From an uncultured Flavobacteriaceae bacterium (lineage in GTDB: Bacteria; Bacteroidota; Bacteroidia; Flavobacteriales; Flavobacteriaceae): 64,000 nucleotides of DNA. A model generated the notes under the pieces. That model saw nothing but the letters and a program-made list of their open reading frames with translations, had not been told where the DNA came from and did not search any database. Shown piece after piece: positions 24,727 through 34,953 of this stretch. Every line of letters begins with the position of its first letter. Position 1 is the first letter of the stretch. The DNA lies in NCBI GenBank assembly GCA_947494825.1, contig CANLWN010000001.1:62001-126000 (forward strand), given 5' to 3'. The translations under genes were made by a program, and so were the position numbers.

Positions 24727-25725
24727 TTATTTCTCCTCTAAGGAACCATCCGGATATTTGGCAAACCGTCCCTTCTCCCTGGGATGCACGTTATCGTTAT
24801 AAGGCCATGGCCAGCCGCCAAATTGCGTCAGTTGATACTCCTGCATGGCTTGTTGTATTTCCACATCGGTGTTCATTACAAAGGGTCCATATTTAGCCAC
24901 GGGCTCGTTGATCGGTTTTCCCTGTAACAGTAGAAAATGTGCGCTGGAAGTTCCATTCACTAGAGTGACTGCTTCCTGCGAATGCAGTGCGATGCCGTTG
25001 TTGGGCATGACCTTTTTTCCGTCAATGTTTATGCCTTCACCCTCATAAAAATACAGGGTGCGGTTTACTTCGCTCTCTGAGGAGGGCATGGTAAAGGAAG
25101 CGCCCGCATCTACATGTATGTTCCATATGGCCACCTCGTTTTTGGGGTCGGCCGCCCAACTATTGGGGGCTGGTGCCGGGGCCGCTACGCCCTCGTAGTT
25201 TCCGGCGATAACTTTTACCTGTGCAGTGGCCGACTTGACCACCGGGATGTCCTCGCTCCAGAGCATGGCAAAATGAGGGTCTACAAATTTGTTCTCCTTG
25301 GGGAGATTCAGCCAGATCTGGAAGAGTTCCAGCGGGTTTTCCTCTTCCGTTTTTAAGAGGGGAAACATTTCGGAATGCTGTACACCTCTTCCGGCAGTCA
25401 TCCACTGCACATCCCCTTCGCCAAATCTACCAGCGGCACCCAAGGAATCCGAATGATCACAAAAGCCTTTGTTAACTATGGTCACGGTCTCAAATCCGCG
25501 ATGAGGGTGTGAGGGAAAACCCGGAATCGTTAGTCCATGGTACATACGCCAGCCATCTTTGATCGTAAAATCATTGCCCAAATTCCTTCCCTCAAGGGAA
25601 GTGGCCGGCTCCATGGCTTCAGTGCCCTTGGGGTAATGGTCCAAATGATATACCGAAAACAAAAAGGGATCCTGGGTGTCCCAAGGGAATCCCAAAGGAA
25701 ATACACGCTTTATTACGTTGCTCAT
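24727..25725 (-). CDS. Pirin-family bicupin protein
   Basis: The 332 residues include the pirin metal-binding stretch PGFPSHPHRGFETVTIV and later HSEMFPLL and PLELFQIWLNLP, typical of pirins. Pirins are iron cupins; some are quercetinases, others act as redox-sensitive regulators. It is convergent with the GNAT gene and 22 bp from it. A role with the redox operon is possible but not shown. Confidence 0.9.
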   Translation of the reverse strand: MSNVIKRVFPLGFPWDTQDPFLFSVYHLDHYPKGTEAMEPATSLEGRNLGNDFTIKDGWRMYHGLTIPGFPSHPHRGFETVTIVNKGFCDHSDSLGAAGRFGEGDVQWMTAGRGVQHSEMFPLLKTEEENPLELFQIWLNLPKENKFVDPHFAMLWSEDIPVVKSATAQVKVIAGNYEGVAAPAPAPNSWAADPKNEVAIWNIHVDAGASFTMPSSESEVNRTLYFYEGEGINIDGKKVMPNNGIALHSQEAVTLVNGTSSAHFLLLQGKPINEPVAKYGPFVMNTDVEIQQAMQEYQLTQFGGWPWPYNDNVHPREKGRFAKYPDGSLEEK

Positions 25726-25877
25726 GGTTTATATATCTATACGTATAAAAATACGGTATAAAGTGGTGAATCGCTACTGGAAGCTTGGTTTTTGGGATAT
25801 GGTTCTATTAAAAATTGTTAAAGCGCTGTATGGAATACCATAGGAAGACGTCCTAATAGGGAAGCTAAAGCGTTGTT

Positions 25878-27173
25878 ATGGGAAGAAAATTACTTGTGAT
25901 TATGATCTTATGGGCCAACGGTACGTTTTCGCAGGAACCGGCGGAAAGACAAAAGATTCAGGAAATACAAATAGAAGGCCTAAAGCGTACCAAGGAAAAC
26001 TTCTTAAGGCGACTCATCAAGGTAAAGCCCAATTCGGTCTATGATTCACTAAAGGTGGTCACGGATGTGGAACGCCTAAAACGCCTTCCGGGGATAGCCA
26101 GTGCTTCTTACGATTTGGAGCAAGAACAGGAGGGCTATGTACTTACTTATACGGTGGTGGAAAATTTCACTATTATTCCGGGCCTACGTATAGCCACGGC
26201 CAATAATGGGGACTTCGCTTTTAGGGTTTCTGTGTTCGAGTTCAACCTATTGGGGAACAATCAACTCCTAGGCGGTTTCTACGAGCGCGATGTATTTGAC
26301 TCCTACGGATTTTTTTGGGAACATCCCTTCTTATTTAGTGACAAGGTGGGGGTCGGCTTTGCCTACCAGGACCTAACCACACAAGAACCGGTTTTTTTTG
26401 ATGCGGGAACCAAGGATTATCGGTTTAATAGCAGATCAATTGAGGGAAAATTGCTGTTCTCCTTCGATTTTCACCATTAGGCGGAACTGGGCCTGAGTCT
26501 AATAAAGGAATCCTATGACTTTATTGGTGAGGACGAGAATATCCTACCGGATACACCTTTTTTCCTGGAGGCGAACAAGGTGGCCTATCAAGGGGTATAT
26601 AGGTATGTGGACCTGGACATTGATTATCAATATTTTGATGGGATTACTAGTGAATTCACGGGGCAATACATCCAATTCGTCAATGGGAGTGATCAGGCAT
26701 CCATTTTCCTCGATGATTTTTTGTCCTTGCGAAACGATTTAATTTACTATAAAAAAATAAGGTCCAGGGGCAATTGGGCCAGCAGATTACGTGTAGCGGC
26801 GGCCTTCGGGAATGAGGATTCCCCATTCGCGCCCTTCACCCTGGACAACCAATTGAACATTAGGGGCGTGGGCAATACGGTGGATCGCGGCACGGCGGCC
26901 ATAGTCCTCAATACGGAATACCGCCATACCTTTTACGAACGCAATTGGTTTGTGCTCCAAGGCAATGCATTTGTCGATGCGGGGAGCTGGAGAAACCCTG
27001 GCGGGGACTTTTCCGAACTATTCGACGGCAGCACGGCAAGGGTCTATCCGGGCGTTGGCATTCGTTTTATCCATAAAAGAATATTCAATGCCGTATTCCG
27101 CCTGGACTATGGTTTTGGACTTACCAAAAATGCCACCAATGGTATCGTATTCGGGATTGGGCAATATTTTTGA
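25878..27173 (+). pseudogene. Omp85/BamA-TamA-like outer-membrane protein with one in-frame amber stop
   Basis: One frame runs through 432 codons but is interrupted by TAG at 26478-26480. Before it lie a signal-like N-terminus, a POTRA-like segment (IQEIQIEGLKRTKENFLRR) and the first barrel strands. After it the same frame continues without other damage (AELGLSLIKESYDFIGEDEN...) to the canonical C-terminal barrel, with final residues GIVFGIGQYF ending in Phe as in outer-membrane barrels. A single CAG-to-TAG change would explain it. It is either a recent pseudogene, a sequencing error, or rarely a readthrough case. Confidence 0.85.
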
Positions 27174-27185
27174 TGGGATATGGGC

Positions 27186-27629
27186 CTAGTGTTCAGCCGT
27201 GTTGATTTCGATCCAATAACCATCGGGATCTTGTATGTAGATTTGTTTTACCCCGTCTACCCGATTGGTAATGGTGTCCCTATTTCCCGGCCAGTCCCAG
27301 TACGCCACGCCATTTTCCTTTAAGTGGGCAATAAATCCCTCCAGATTCTGCGTAGCCAAACAAAGATGAATGGATTTATCCTTGTTGAACACAATACTGT
27401 CCTTTTCGATCAAATGGATCTGGGAATTACCATGTACCAAAAACCAACGGAAACCGTCCTTCCGTTCGGGGTGGGGTATTTCCTTTAATTTCAGAATGCC
27501 GCCGTAGAATTCAGCACTTTTATCCACGTCCGTGACCACAATAGCCTGGTGGTCAAATTGAAAATCAAAACTTTGACCTTGAGTGGTGGTACAAAGGGCA
27601 AAAAATAATAGCAAAAAGGTATATTTCAT
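27186..27629 (-). CDS. Secreted VOC (glyoxalase/bleomycin-resistance) domain protein
   Basis: The 147 residues start with a signal peptide (YTFLLLFFALCTTTQG). A single vicinal-oxygen-chelate domain follows: DHQAIVVTDVDKSAEFYGG, HLIEKD, and C-terminal QIYIQDPDGYWIEIN. VOC domains chelate a divalent metal and act as lyases, dioxygenases or binding proteins. Export to the periplasm is unusual for the family; substrate unknown. Confidence 0.85.
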   Translation of the reverse strand: MKYTFLLLFFALCTTTQGQSFDFQFDHQAIVVTDVDKSAEFYGGILKLKEIPHPERKDGFRWFLVHGNSQIHLIEKDSIVFNKDKSIHLCLATQNLEGFIAHLKENGVAYWDWPGNRDTITNRVDGVKQIYIQDPDGYWIEINTAEH

Positions 27630-27705
27630 TACAAGTGGTTTTTATAGTCTTCTGAGCAGGATTACCGCAACGGGACCCATATTTTAAGCGTTCCTAGGCA
27701 CGGGT

Positions 27706-28623
27706 TCAGTTTTGTTCATAGGAAACAAATGCAAACTGTTTACCATCTGGCGACCATGATGGGACGTTAATAGTACCTTGGCCTCCTGTAAAAGTACAGA
27801 GGACCTTGCTGCTCATATCGGTAAGGTCCAAAAGTCGCAAAGCCACCTCCTTCATCGGTGGGTGTTGCTCGCCCTGATCCTGTAAATAGGCAATATACAC
27901 TACGTAGCGCCCATCTGGTGAGGGATGCGGAAACCAATTGGAGTAGGGGTCATCGGTCAATTGCTTGGCCGCACTTCCATCGGCCAGCATCCTCCAGATC
28001 TCCATACGTCCCGATGCAAAGGAATTGTAATAGATATACTTCCCATCGGGCGAATAGTCGGGTCCGTCGTCCAGGCCTGGTGAATGGGTAAGCTGGGTTT
28101 CTGCCCCGCCCTGTACCGGGATGGTATAAATATTGAACTGTCCTCCACGTTCTGCCACATAGGCCAAGGTCTCGCCATCGGGCGACCATCCATGCCAGTA
28201 GGAAGGATAATTGGGTGTAATCAATTGAGGGGTTCCACCGTTTATGGGCAGGGTATAGATTCTGGAGGTGCCAGAATTTTTTTTGTGCTCTGGTTTGTCC
28301 AACACATCATTATTGCTGATAACCAGGGTCTTTCCATCCGGTGAAATGCCATGGTCGTTATTGCAACGGTCGGCAAATCCGGTAGGGATTAAGTGTTTTC
28401 CGGGGACACCGGGTTCAATTTTGTAAAGCTTGCCCTCACTGTTTACGATCAGAAATTTGCCGTCCAAGCTCCAATTGGGCGCTTCAAAATGGCCTTCTTC
28501 AAGGTAAATGGTCTCCCGATTATCCGTGGTAAGGTCGTATACTTCCAACTTCGAAGTCAGGGTGGGGTTTTGTGCAGTCATGATATTCAATGCAAAGAGC
28601 AACGGAAAATAAACGTGCTTCAT
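27706..28623 (-). CDS. Secreted TolB-like beta-propeller protein (PD40 repeats)
   Basis: The 305 residues carry a signal peptide and at least five WD40-like PD40 repeats with the SPDG signature ([62 protein letters not shown]). TolB-like propellers mediate protein-protein or glycan contacts in the periplasm. It is the first of a group of minus-strand secreted genes; a separate enzymatic domain is not present. Confidence 0.9.
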   Translation of the reverse strand: MKHVYFPLLFALNIMTAQNPTLTSKLEVYDLTTDNRETIYLEEGHFEAPNWSLDGKFLIVNSEGKLYKIEPGVPGKHLIPTGFADRCNNDHGISPDGKTLVISNNDVLDKPEHKKNSGTSRIYTLPINGGTPQLITPNYPSYWHGWSPDGETLAYVAERGGQFNIYTIPVQGGAETQLTHSPGLDDGPDYSPDGKYIYYNSFASGRMEIWRMLADGSAAKQLTDDPYSNWFPHPSPDGRYVVYIAYLQDQGEQHPPMKEVALRLLDLTDMSSKVLCTFTGGQGTINVPSWSPDGKQFAFVSYEQN

Positions 28624-28626
28624 TTT

Positions 28627-29205
28627 TTACAATTGTTCAAAGGAGGCTATAGCCTGTTCAAAAGTCTCCTTAAGTTTTTCCTTTTTATCTTTTAAGGTCC
28701 AGGCCGTAATCATATACACATGATCCTTGCCCTCAACAAACCCTAAGGTGTATGCCAATTCGTAATCTGGCGCTACCTTGCCGTCAATTTCCAAAATTTC
28801 TGCGTCCAAACCATTTATTTTCATGGTTTTAGGCGTGGTTTGATCTTCGATTGCCACATTTTCGCTTAAAAATTGCAGGCGTATATCCCTGTAGTTCTGG
28901 ACCACGGATTTGGACTCGTCCCATTCATCCAACTCCTTAAAAACCTCCATCAATTCCTGTTTAGGCTCGTCTATGACCACGAAGTAGACTTCCTTAAAAA
29001 TGTTCTGATATTGTAACGAGGCATCCCTGTTGAGGTTTTTGGCCTCCTTCATATATTTTGGAAGCGCTATGCTATATTGATCCTTGATGGTAACCGTATT
29101 AAAATCCTCGGAGGCCAAAAGCTCTTTTTTCTCCTTGTTTTTCCCTGTTCCGGAACACGAGACCATCAGGAGTATGAAAAGAAATAATATGGTATTTTTT
29201 ATCAC
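28627..29205 (-). CDS. Lipoprotein of unknown function
   Basis: The 192 residues begin with a lipoprotein signal (LFLFILLMVSC, lipobox Cys near 17). The rest is soluble, with IALPKYMKEAKNL and GFVEGKDHVYMITAWTLK, reminiscent of PsbP/DUF1795-like stress folds in which a small lipoprotein senses or binds a ligand. It is separated from the propeller gene by 3 bp. No firm family call. Confidence 0.6.
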   Translation of the reverse strand: MIKNTILFLFILLMVSCSGTGKNKEKKELLASEDFNTVTIKDQYSIALPKYMKEAKNLNRDASLQYQNIFKEVYFVVIDEPKQELMEVFKELDEWDESKSVVQNYRDIRLQFLSENVAIEDQTTPKTMKINGLDAEILEIDGKVAPDYELAYTLGFVEGKDHVYMITAWTLKDKKEKLKETFEQAIASFEQL

Positions 29206-29262
29206 GTTTGTTATGCTTGGTTGTTTGAACTAAATTAGGAATAAAATGCATAATGCACCCCA

Positions 29263-29838
29263 CTAGAGCGATTTTATTACCTTACAGGGATTCCCATAGG
29301 CCAAAACATTATCTGGAATATCCTTGGTCACAACAGAACCTGCTCCTATGGTTACGTTATCCCCGATGGTGACCCCGGGCATGATTATCGTATTACCTCC
29401 AATCCATACATGGTCCCCTATGGAAACGGGTTTCGTGTAGGTGATATAGCTCCCGGTGTTCTTTTTGGGGTCTAGGGTTCTTTCCGAAGCCTTTAAGGGG
29501 TGTCCGGCCGTGTATATTTGCACAAAGGGTGCGATAAGGCCGTTTTTCCCGATGGAGATCTTGTTATCGTCCAAAAAAATACAGTTGGTATTGATAAAGG
29601 TATTTTCCCCTATGGAGATATGCTCCCCATAATCGCAGAAAAAAGGCGCATTGATCCATACATTCTCTCCTTTATGGCCCAAGAGCTGGTTTAGCAAGGA
29701 TACGGTTTCGTCCCCGTTCATAGTGTCCAGATTGTTATAGGTCTGCAGTAGTCTACGGGCCCTGTGGTACATGGCCAATAATTCCGGATCCCGCGAATTG
29801 TAGTGCATGCCCGCCAACATTTTTTCCTTCTCTGTCAT
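29263..29838 (-). CDS. Sugar O-acetyltransferase (maltose/galactoside acetyltransferase family)
   Basis: The 191 residues show an N-terminal MAC-type helix ([18 protein letters not shown]) and a left-handed beta-helix of hexapeptide repeats. The catalytic His is in [10 protein letters not shown], and [17 protein letters not shown] closes the helix. It transfers acetyl from acetyl-CoA to sugars; the physiological acceptor in this family is uncertain. Close to the NHL-propeller gene (3 bp). Confidence 0.93.
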   Translation of the reverse strand: MTEKEKMLAGMHYNSRDPELLAMYHRARRLLQTYNNLDTMNGDETVSLLNQLLGHKGENVWINAPFFCDYGEHISIGENTFINTNCIFLDDNKISIGKNGLIAPFVQIYTAGHPLKASERTLDPKKNTGSYITYTKPVSIGDHVWIGGNTIIMPGVTIGDNVTIGAGSVVTKDIPDNVLAYGNPCKVIKSL

Positions 29839-29841
29839 GTC

Positions 29842-30795
29842 TTAGGGTTGTTCAATTTTATATTTTAAAATATAGGTAGGGGTAAGCTTAGCTTCATCAA
29901 TAACGGTGTAGGTATCTTGATTCAGATTATCCAATTGACTGTTGGCCAGGACATAGATATGCCCTTCGGCTATGGCCAGGGTGGTAGGGAGGTTCATTTT
30001 TTCATGCCCTACCAAAAGGGGGATGATGCCCCCAACGGTTTGCTCGTTTTCTGACAGGGGTATTTTTATCAGTCCATGTGCTTCCTTTTCCCCTCCGTTG
30101 CGTATGGCATATAGATGGCCCGCATGGTACTTTAAACCGTCCAACCCAATTTTGGTGGTACCCTCGTGCTTGCCGTTGAGAATTTCACCGGTCTTTATAT
30201 CCACTACACGTATTCCATGGGACCAGGAATCCACGAAGAGCTTGGTATTGTCCTCGGAGATCGCGATTCCATTTGGATACTGGATCTGTGCATCATCGAG
30301 AAAAACGGACAAGGATCCGTCCGGATAGTCAAGTTTATAAACGCGGTGCCTTTCGGTATCCGTGATAAAGATTTGCCCGGAACGGCTTATGGCCAGATCG
30401 TTCATCAAATGGTTTCCCTCCTCGTTGAGTTTATAGGAGTGGAGTAGGGAGCCATCTTCCAGATCAAGCACCAATAGTATGGAGCTCCAGCTATCATTTT
30501 TCTTCTCGCTGCCCAAGGCAAAAAGGCGATGGTCTTTTACCGTGATTCCTATGCCCGGTTTGTAGCCATACGCTCCGGAACCAATAAAGTCTATACTTTT
30601 TCCCGATGCAAGGTCGGTTTCCACAATTTTCCTCCTATGAATGCTACTGAGGTATAATTTCCCCTGTTTGGAATCTACGGCTATGCCTTCCGGAATCAGT
30701 GCCTTGTCATAGGAGATTTCCAAAACTTCGGCCTGCGCCATGCACCCTAACCCGTAGAGCAATAGGAGATAAGAAAGGTATGTTTTCATCTGCAC
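29842..30795 (-). CDS. Secreted NHL/SMP-30-like beta-propeller protein
   Basis: The 317 residues have a signal peptide (about 1-20) and a six-bladed propeller of the SMP-30/gluconolactonase type (PEGIAVDSKQGKLYLSSI, MNDLAISRSGQIFITDTE, YPNGIAISEDNTKLFVDS). The Asn-containing blades match gluconolactonase metal sites, but enzymatic activity is unproven. An ATG two codons downstream could be the start. Confidence 0.85.
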   Translation of the reverse strand: MQMKTYLSYLLLLYGLGCMAQAEVLEISYDKALIPEGIAVDSKQGKLYLSSIHRRKIVETDLASGKSIDFIGSGAYGYKPGIGITVKDHRLFALGSEKKNDSWSSILLVLDLEDGSLLHSYKLNEEGNHLMNDLAISRSGQIFITDTERHRVYKLDYPDGSLSVFLDDAQIQYPNGIAISEDNTKLFVDSWSHGIRVVDIKTGEILNGKHEGTTKIGLDGLKYHAGHLYAIRNGGEKEAHGLIKIPLSENEQTVGGIIPLLVGHEKMNLPTTLAIAEGHIYVLANSQLDNLNQDTYTVIDEAKLTPTYILKYKIEQP

Positions 30796-30830
30796 GGATG
30801 GGATTGCATAAATTTAAAAGGGATAAAAAA

Positions 30831-32261
30831 TCAATTCTCTCCAATGGGTGGGGGTCCTTCGGGTACAATGGCCTCATATACCTCGTCACCTTTTCGTTCC
30901 CGATATTCGGACTTTATCTTTTCCACCAATTTTGGATCTTCAAAAAGATCTACCATGGTCATTCCCATGGCCTTGGCTGCATAGACCATGCCCTTATGGC
31001 CGATACTCATCCCTCCACAGGCCACTACAGCCCATGAATGCCAGGGTGTATCTTTTGGTGCTGTGGTGACCCCTAGGTTAATGTTGGCAACGTTCCAGCT
31101 CACATCACCCACATCTGTTGAACCTCCACCAGGATGCTCCTTGGTTTCTTCCAAGGGCATAATGGAGGCATCCATGCCCACTTGGGGTTTGCCCGTTACT
31201 TCCTGTATTTTTTTGCCAAAGGCACTTTCCTGATCGGTGTATGAGATGGGACCTAAAAGCTCCAGGTTCTTCTGCATGGCCTCACCACCGGCGCGGTTCA
31301 CCAAAACTTCGTAAATGCCGGAAATCAGGGAAATTTTATGGTCTACATTGGCCAAAATAGCCGCCCCTTCTGCCATTTTTTGCACCCGTTCGTAAACGGG
31401 GAGCATACCGCTTCTTTTCGTATCCCGCACGCGCACCCATAACTTGGAATAATCGGGTACCACGTTCACGACCTGGCCGCCGTCCTGGATATGATAGTGT
31501 ATTCGTACCGTAGGTTTAATGTGCTCCCGATAGTAATTAATGCCGGCGGTGTACAACTCAAGCGCATCCGATGCGCTGCGCCCGTTCCAGGGGTCTGCGG
31601 AGGCATGTGCCGCCTGGCCAAAAAATTCGACCTTAAAATCGACCAATGCCAGCGAGCTTTGTACATCTGCCCTGGTGGAAGCACTGGGGTGCCAACTGAG
31701 GTTAACATCTACTCCGTCCCAAAGCCCTTCGCGTACCATCCAAATTTTTCCAAAGAATTTTTCCTCCGATGGCGTCCCAAAAAACTTAATCGTGCCTTTT
31801 AGCTTGCCCTGCTCAATGAGTTCTTTGGCCGCGATGGCCGCTCCCAAGCTTCCTGCGCCAAATAAATTATGTCCGCACCCATGTCCTGCGGCCCCTTCAT
31901 TGAGGGCTTCCTTGGTGGGTTTTGCCTTTTGGGAAATACCGGGGAGCGCGTCAAACTCACCTAAAACGCTTATTACCGGAGACCCCGATCCGTAAGTGGC
32001 CACAAAGGCCGTTGGCATACCTGCAACACCTCGTTGCACCGTAAAACCGTTTTTCTCGGCATAGTCCGCCAGAATTTTTGAGGATTGGTCTTCTTCAAAA
32101 GCGGTTTCCGCCAAAGCCCAAATGGAATCGCTTATTTGTATTAGCGCTTCCTTGTGTTTTTCCACTGAGGCGATAGCCGCCTTCTTGTTGCTGTTCATTT
32201 TTTGACCGGATACTATTGCTGCACTGAGCAATAATAGTCCTAAGAGCATGTTTTTTCTCAT
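30831..32261 (-). CDS. Secreted M20 amidohydrolase (AbgB-like)
   Basis: The 476 residues include a signal peptide (MLLGLLLLSAAIVSG) and an M20D-type dinuclear amidohydrolase: GEFDALPGIS (Asp), GAAGHGCGHNLFG and GGGSTDVGDVSW. Highest resemblance is to the B subunit of p-aminobenzoyl-glutamate hydrolase, which cleaves folate breakdown products, or related peptidases. The periplasmic location implied by the signal peptide is notable. No AbgA partner is seen nearby. Confidence 0.9.
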   Translation of the reverse strand: MRKNMLLGLLLLSAAIVSGQKMNSNKKAAIASVEKHKEALIQISDSIWALAETAFEEDQSSKILADYAEKNGFTVQRGVAGMPTAFVATYGSGSPVISVLGEFDALPGISQKAKPTKEALNEGAAGHGCGHNLFGAGSLGAAIAAKELIEQGKLKGTIKFFGTPSEEKFFGKIWMVREGLWDGVDVNLSWHPSASTRADVQSSLALVDFKVEFFGQAAHASADPWNGRSASDALELYTAGINYYREHIKPTVRIHYHIQDGGQVVNVVPDYSKLWVRVRDTKRSGMLPVYERVQKMAEGAAILANVDHKISLISGIYEVLVNRAGGEAMQKNLELLGPISYTDQESAFGKKIQEVTGKPQVGMDASIMPLEETKEHPGGGSTDVGDVSWNVANINLGVTTAPKDTPWHSWAVVACGGMSIGHKGMVYAAKAMGMTMVDLFEDPKLVEKIKSEYRERKGDEVYEAIVPEGPPPIGEN

Positions 32262-32271
32262 TTGTATTGAA

Positions 32272-32691
32272 TTAGCCGTTGTATTTTGTATGGTAATGTT
32301 CGTATGAGGCGGAGATGAGCTGGGTAAGTATGTCGGTATCCACGTCTTTCAGCCTTTTGATATAGAGGCATGACTTTCCCGTTTTATGCTTGCCCAATTT
32401 TTCCATCAGTTCAGGATAGCGTTTAAAACCCGTCATGATATACAGGGCAAAGTTTTGTTTCCTGGGGGAGAACCCTGTCAGCAACATATCCCCTTCACGA
32501 CCCGAATTGTATTTGTAGTGATAACTTCCGAAACCCACTATACTGTTTCCCCACATTACAGGTGGCTGCCCGGTAATTTTTTTCATCAGTTGCAGCAGTG
32601 CATAAGCATCTTCGCGTTTGGTATCTTCTTCCACGCTATCCAAAAAAGCGGTCACGGAGCCTTGGTTGGGAATGGTCTTGTTCTGTGCCAT
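32272..32691 (-). CDS. DUF1801 (YdhG/YjbR/CyaY-like) protein
   Basis: The 139 residues contain PPVMWGNSIVGFGSYHYKY, FSPRKQNFALYIM and KSCLYIKRLKDVD, the DUF1801 signature. Structure-based relatives share a frataxin-like fold. Function is unknown. It lies 10 bp upstream of the M20 gene, suggesting cotranscription. Confidence 0.88.
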   Translation of the reverse strand: MAQNKTIPNQGSVTAFLDSVEEDTKREDAYALLQLMKKITGQPPVMWGNSIVGFGSYHYKYNSGREGDMLLTGFSPRKQNFALYIMTGFKRYPELMEKLGKHKTGKSCLYIKRLKDVDTDILTQLISASYEHYHTKYNG

Positions 32692-32833
32692 ATACGTACT
32701 GTTTTCAGAGCCGTATAAATATACATTTTAATGCTAAAAGGACCGAGACCTTAGGAACATATTCCATAAAAATACCTGCTGTGTCGAAGGCGCTGTCCGG
32801 CATCAAGATATGGTTTTTTGGGTTTCCATGGCC

Positions 32834-34138
32834 CTATGCCAAAGCCTTCCTGTATACTTGAAGACATCGCTCGCGCGCTGTTTTATGGTCGACCATGGGT
32901 GAGGGATAGCTGAATTCCTGTAAGTCCGGTATCCATTGTTGGATGTAGCTACGATCCTTGTCGAACTTTTGAAGCTGGGTCATGGGGTTAAAAATGCGAA
33001 AGTAAGGAGCTGCGTCCACTCCGCTACCCGCAGCCCATTGCCAGTTGCCCACATTGCTGCTCAATTCATAATCCAATAGCTTTTCGGCAAAATAGGCCTC
33101 GCCCCAGCGCCAATCGATGAGCAAATGTTTACATAAAAAACTGGCAACCAGCATACGCACACGATTGTGCATGTACCCTGTGGTGTTTAGCTGACGCATT
33201 CCAGCATCCACCAAGGGATAGCCGGTCTGCCCTGTTTTCCATTTTTCAAAATCCTTCAAATCCATGCGCCATGGAATTCGGTCATACTTGGGTTTAAAAG
33301 CCTTGGTTACCGTATGGGGGTAATGCCATAGAATTTGCATGAAAAATTCCCGCCAGATCAGTTCGTTCCAAAAGACTTCCTTTCCCAAAGACTGTTTTAC
33401 AAGCTCTCGGATCGACACCGTTCCAAAGCGCAGATGAGGACCCAATCTGGAGGTCCCATTCTCCAACCCTGGAAAATCGCGGGTGTTGCCGTAGTTCGCC
33501 AAAAGGTCGGAATCCAACATGGCGTCCGGAACAGTGATGTTCGAAGGTTCAAAACCCATTTCCTGCAGGGTACAGGAAGGGGAGTGTTCCATTTTTAGAA
33601 CATTTTGAAGGTAGGGGACGGTGTCATAGCATCGAAGATTCCGCTCCTGATTGAAAACCGCCTTCCATCGCTTCATATAAGGGGTGTAGACTACATAGGG
33701 TGTGCCATCGTCCTTTAAGATTTCACCTTTTTCAAAAATAACCTGGTCTTTAAAGGCTTCGAAGCCTATGCCCCTTTGGGACAAAAAGTTGCACACATCG
33801 CGATCCCTTTCCAGAGCATAGGGTTCGTAGTCATGATTCGTGTAAACTGTATGCACGTCATAGCTGTCCATAAGCATTTTGTAGACCTCCAAGGGCTTTC
33901 CGTGGAACTGGGCCAAGCCACTACCAAAATCGTTTCTTAGCCTTTGATCCATTTCTTGAAGTGACCCATGAATAAAGGAGACCCGTGGATCGTTCTTGGG
34001 AAGTTGGTCCAGAATGGCCGTATCAAATATAAATACGGGCAGTACGGGATAGCCACTTTGTAATGCGTGTAGCAATCCGGCATTATCCTGTAGCCTAAGA
34101 TCTCTTCGAAACCAAAAAATAACCAATTTGTCCTTCAT
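32834..34138 (-). CDS. Deoxyribodipyrimidine photo-lyase / cryptochrome
   Basis: The 434 residues open with VIFWFRRDLRLQDNAGLLHAL, the photolyase alpha/beta antenna domain, and carry the FAD-binding C-terminal domain: FGTVSIREL, WREFFMQILWHYP, RVRMLVASFLCKHLLIDWR, and SNVGNWQWAAGSGVDA. The last motif is diagnostic of class I CPD photolyases. It repairs UV-induced pyrimidine dimers with blue light. The SRPBCC protein gene 57 bp upstream commonly accompanies photolyases. Confidence 0.92.
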   Translation of the reverse strand: MKDKLVIFWFRRDLRLQDNAGLLHALQSGYPVLPVFIFDTAILDQLPKNDPRVSFIHGSLQEMDQRLRNDFGSGLAQFHGKPLEVYKMLMDSYDVHTVYTNHDYEPYALERDRDVCNFLSQRGIGFEAFKDQVIFEKGEILKDDGTPYVVYTPYMKRWKAVFNQERNLRCYDTVPYLQNVLKMEHSPSCTLQEMGFEPSNITVPDAMLDSDLLANYGNTRDFPGLENGTSRLGPHLRFGTVSIRELVKQSLGKEVFWNELIWREFFMQILWHYPHTVTKAFKPKYDRIPWRMDLKDFEKWKTGQTGYPLVDAGMRQLNTTGYMHNRVRMLVASFLCKHLLIDWRWGEAYFAEKLLDYELSSNVGNWQWAAGSGVDAAPYFRIFNPMTQLQKFDKDRSYIQQWIPDLQEFSYPSPMVDHKTARERCLQVYRKALA

Positions 34139-34195
34139 TATGGTACAAAGCTATTGTTGTTTCCGTATGGTTTCCAAAGTGGCATATTTTTGATA

Positions 34196-34693
34196 CTAGT
34201 AGGAAGTTAATTTCAATTCACTGGGCTGGCCTGCCATTTTTCCAAACAGTTCGGTAAGTTTTTGTTCCCGATACCTAAAAATCTTTTGCAGTTGTTTTTT
34301 GACCAAAAAGGGGTGGGTTAGTTGCCCCAACCAACCAGCCGGAAGTTTATAATCTATGATATCCTCCATTTGTACGCCGCCCTCTATGGGGCGTAGAAAA
34401 TGTTTGTGATGCCAAAAGGCGTATGGGCCAAACCGCTGCTCATCCACAAAGTATTCGCCCTTCCTTACATGGGTAATTTCGGTTACCCATTTGGTCTTAA
34501 TGCCTGCAAACGGGGATACGGTGTATTGTATGATCTGTCCGGGAAACATGGGCCTGTCGGCGCCCGACTGTATGTTAAAGCCCATGTGGTCCGGCGTAAT
34601 GATTTGTAGGTTTCTGGGGCTGGAGAGGAATTTCCAGGCCTTTTCCTGGGAAATGGGCAGCGCTTGGCGCGAATACAACTGGTACAATTTCAT
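34196..34693 (-). CDS. SRPBCC-family ligand-binding-like protein
   Basis: About 165 residues, start at ATG 34693 (a TTG three codons upstream is less likely). The SRPBCC/START-type fold is indicated by WKFLSSPRNLQIITPDHMGF, FAGIKTKWVTEI and WHHKHFLRPIEGG. The family includes ligand-binding and cell-division-inhibitor-like proteins, and in Bacteroidota it often sits next to photolyase genes, as here. Confidence 0.85.
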   Translation of the reverse strand: MKLYQLYSRQALPISQEKAWKFLSSPRNLQIITPDHMGFNIQSGADRPMFPGQIIQYTVSPFAGIKTKWVTEITHVRKGEYFVDEQRFGPYAFWHHKHFLRPIEGGVQMEDIIDYKLPAGWLGQLTHPFLVKKQLQKIFRYREQKLTELFGKMAGQPSELKLTSY

Positions 34694-34953
34694 AAGGGAC
34701 AAAGATATATATTGTTTATCAAAAAAAGAAAAAGATTAAACAATTTACCATGGATAAGGGATTGGCAGGCCTTTTACAGCATTCTGCCGAATGTTTTTGC
34801 ATTCCTTTGGAGAAATTAAACGTACGACCAGCTTTGCGCGTACAGCAAAAGATTCACCTTGCTTTTTTCCGACCATCCTTTTTATAAGTGGCTTGGGCGG
34901 TTTTTTTATACCATAAGATTTCAAATTATTATCTTATGCCGAGAACCTTACAG

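Noticed and set aside
26478-26480. Amber codon as pyrrolysine or programmed readthrough
   Set aside because: No Pyl machinery expected in this lineage and no readthrough signal seen; mutation or error is simpler.
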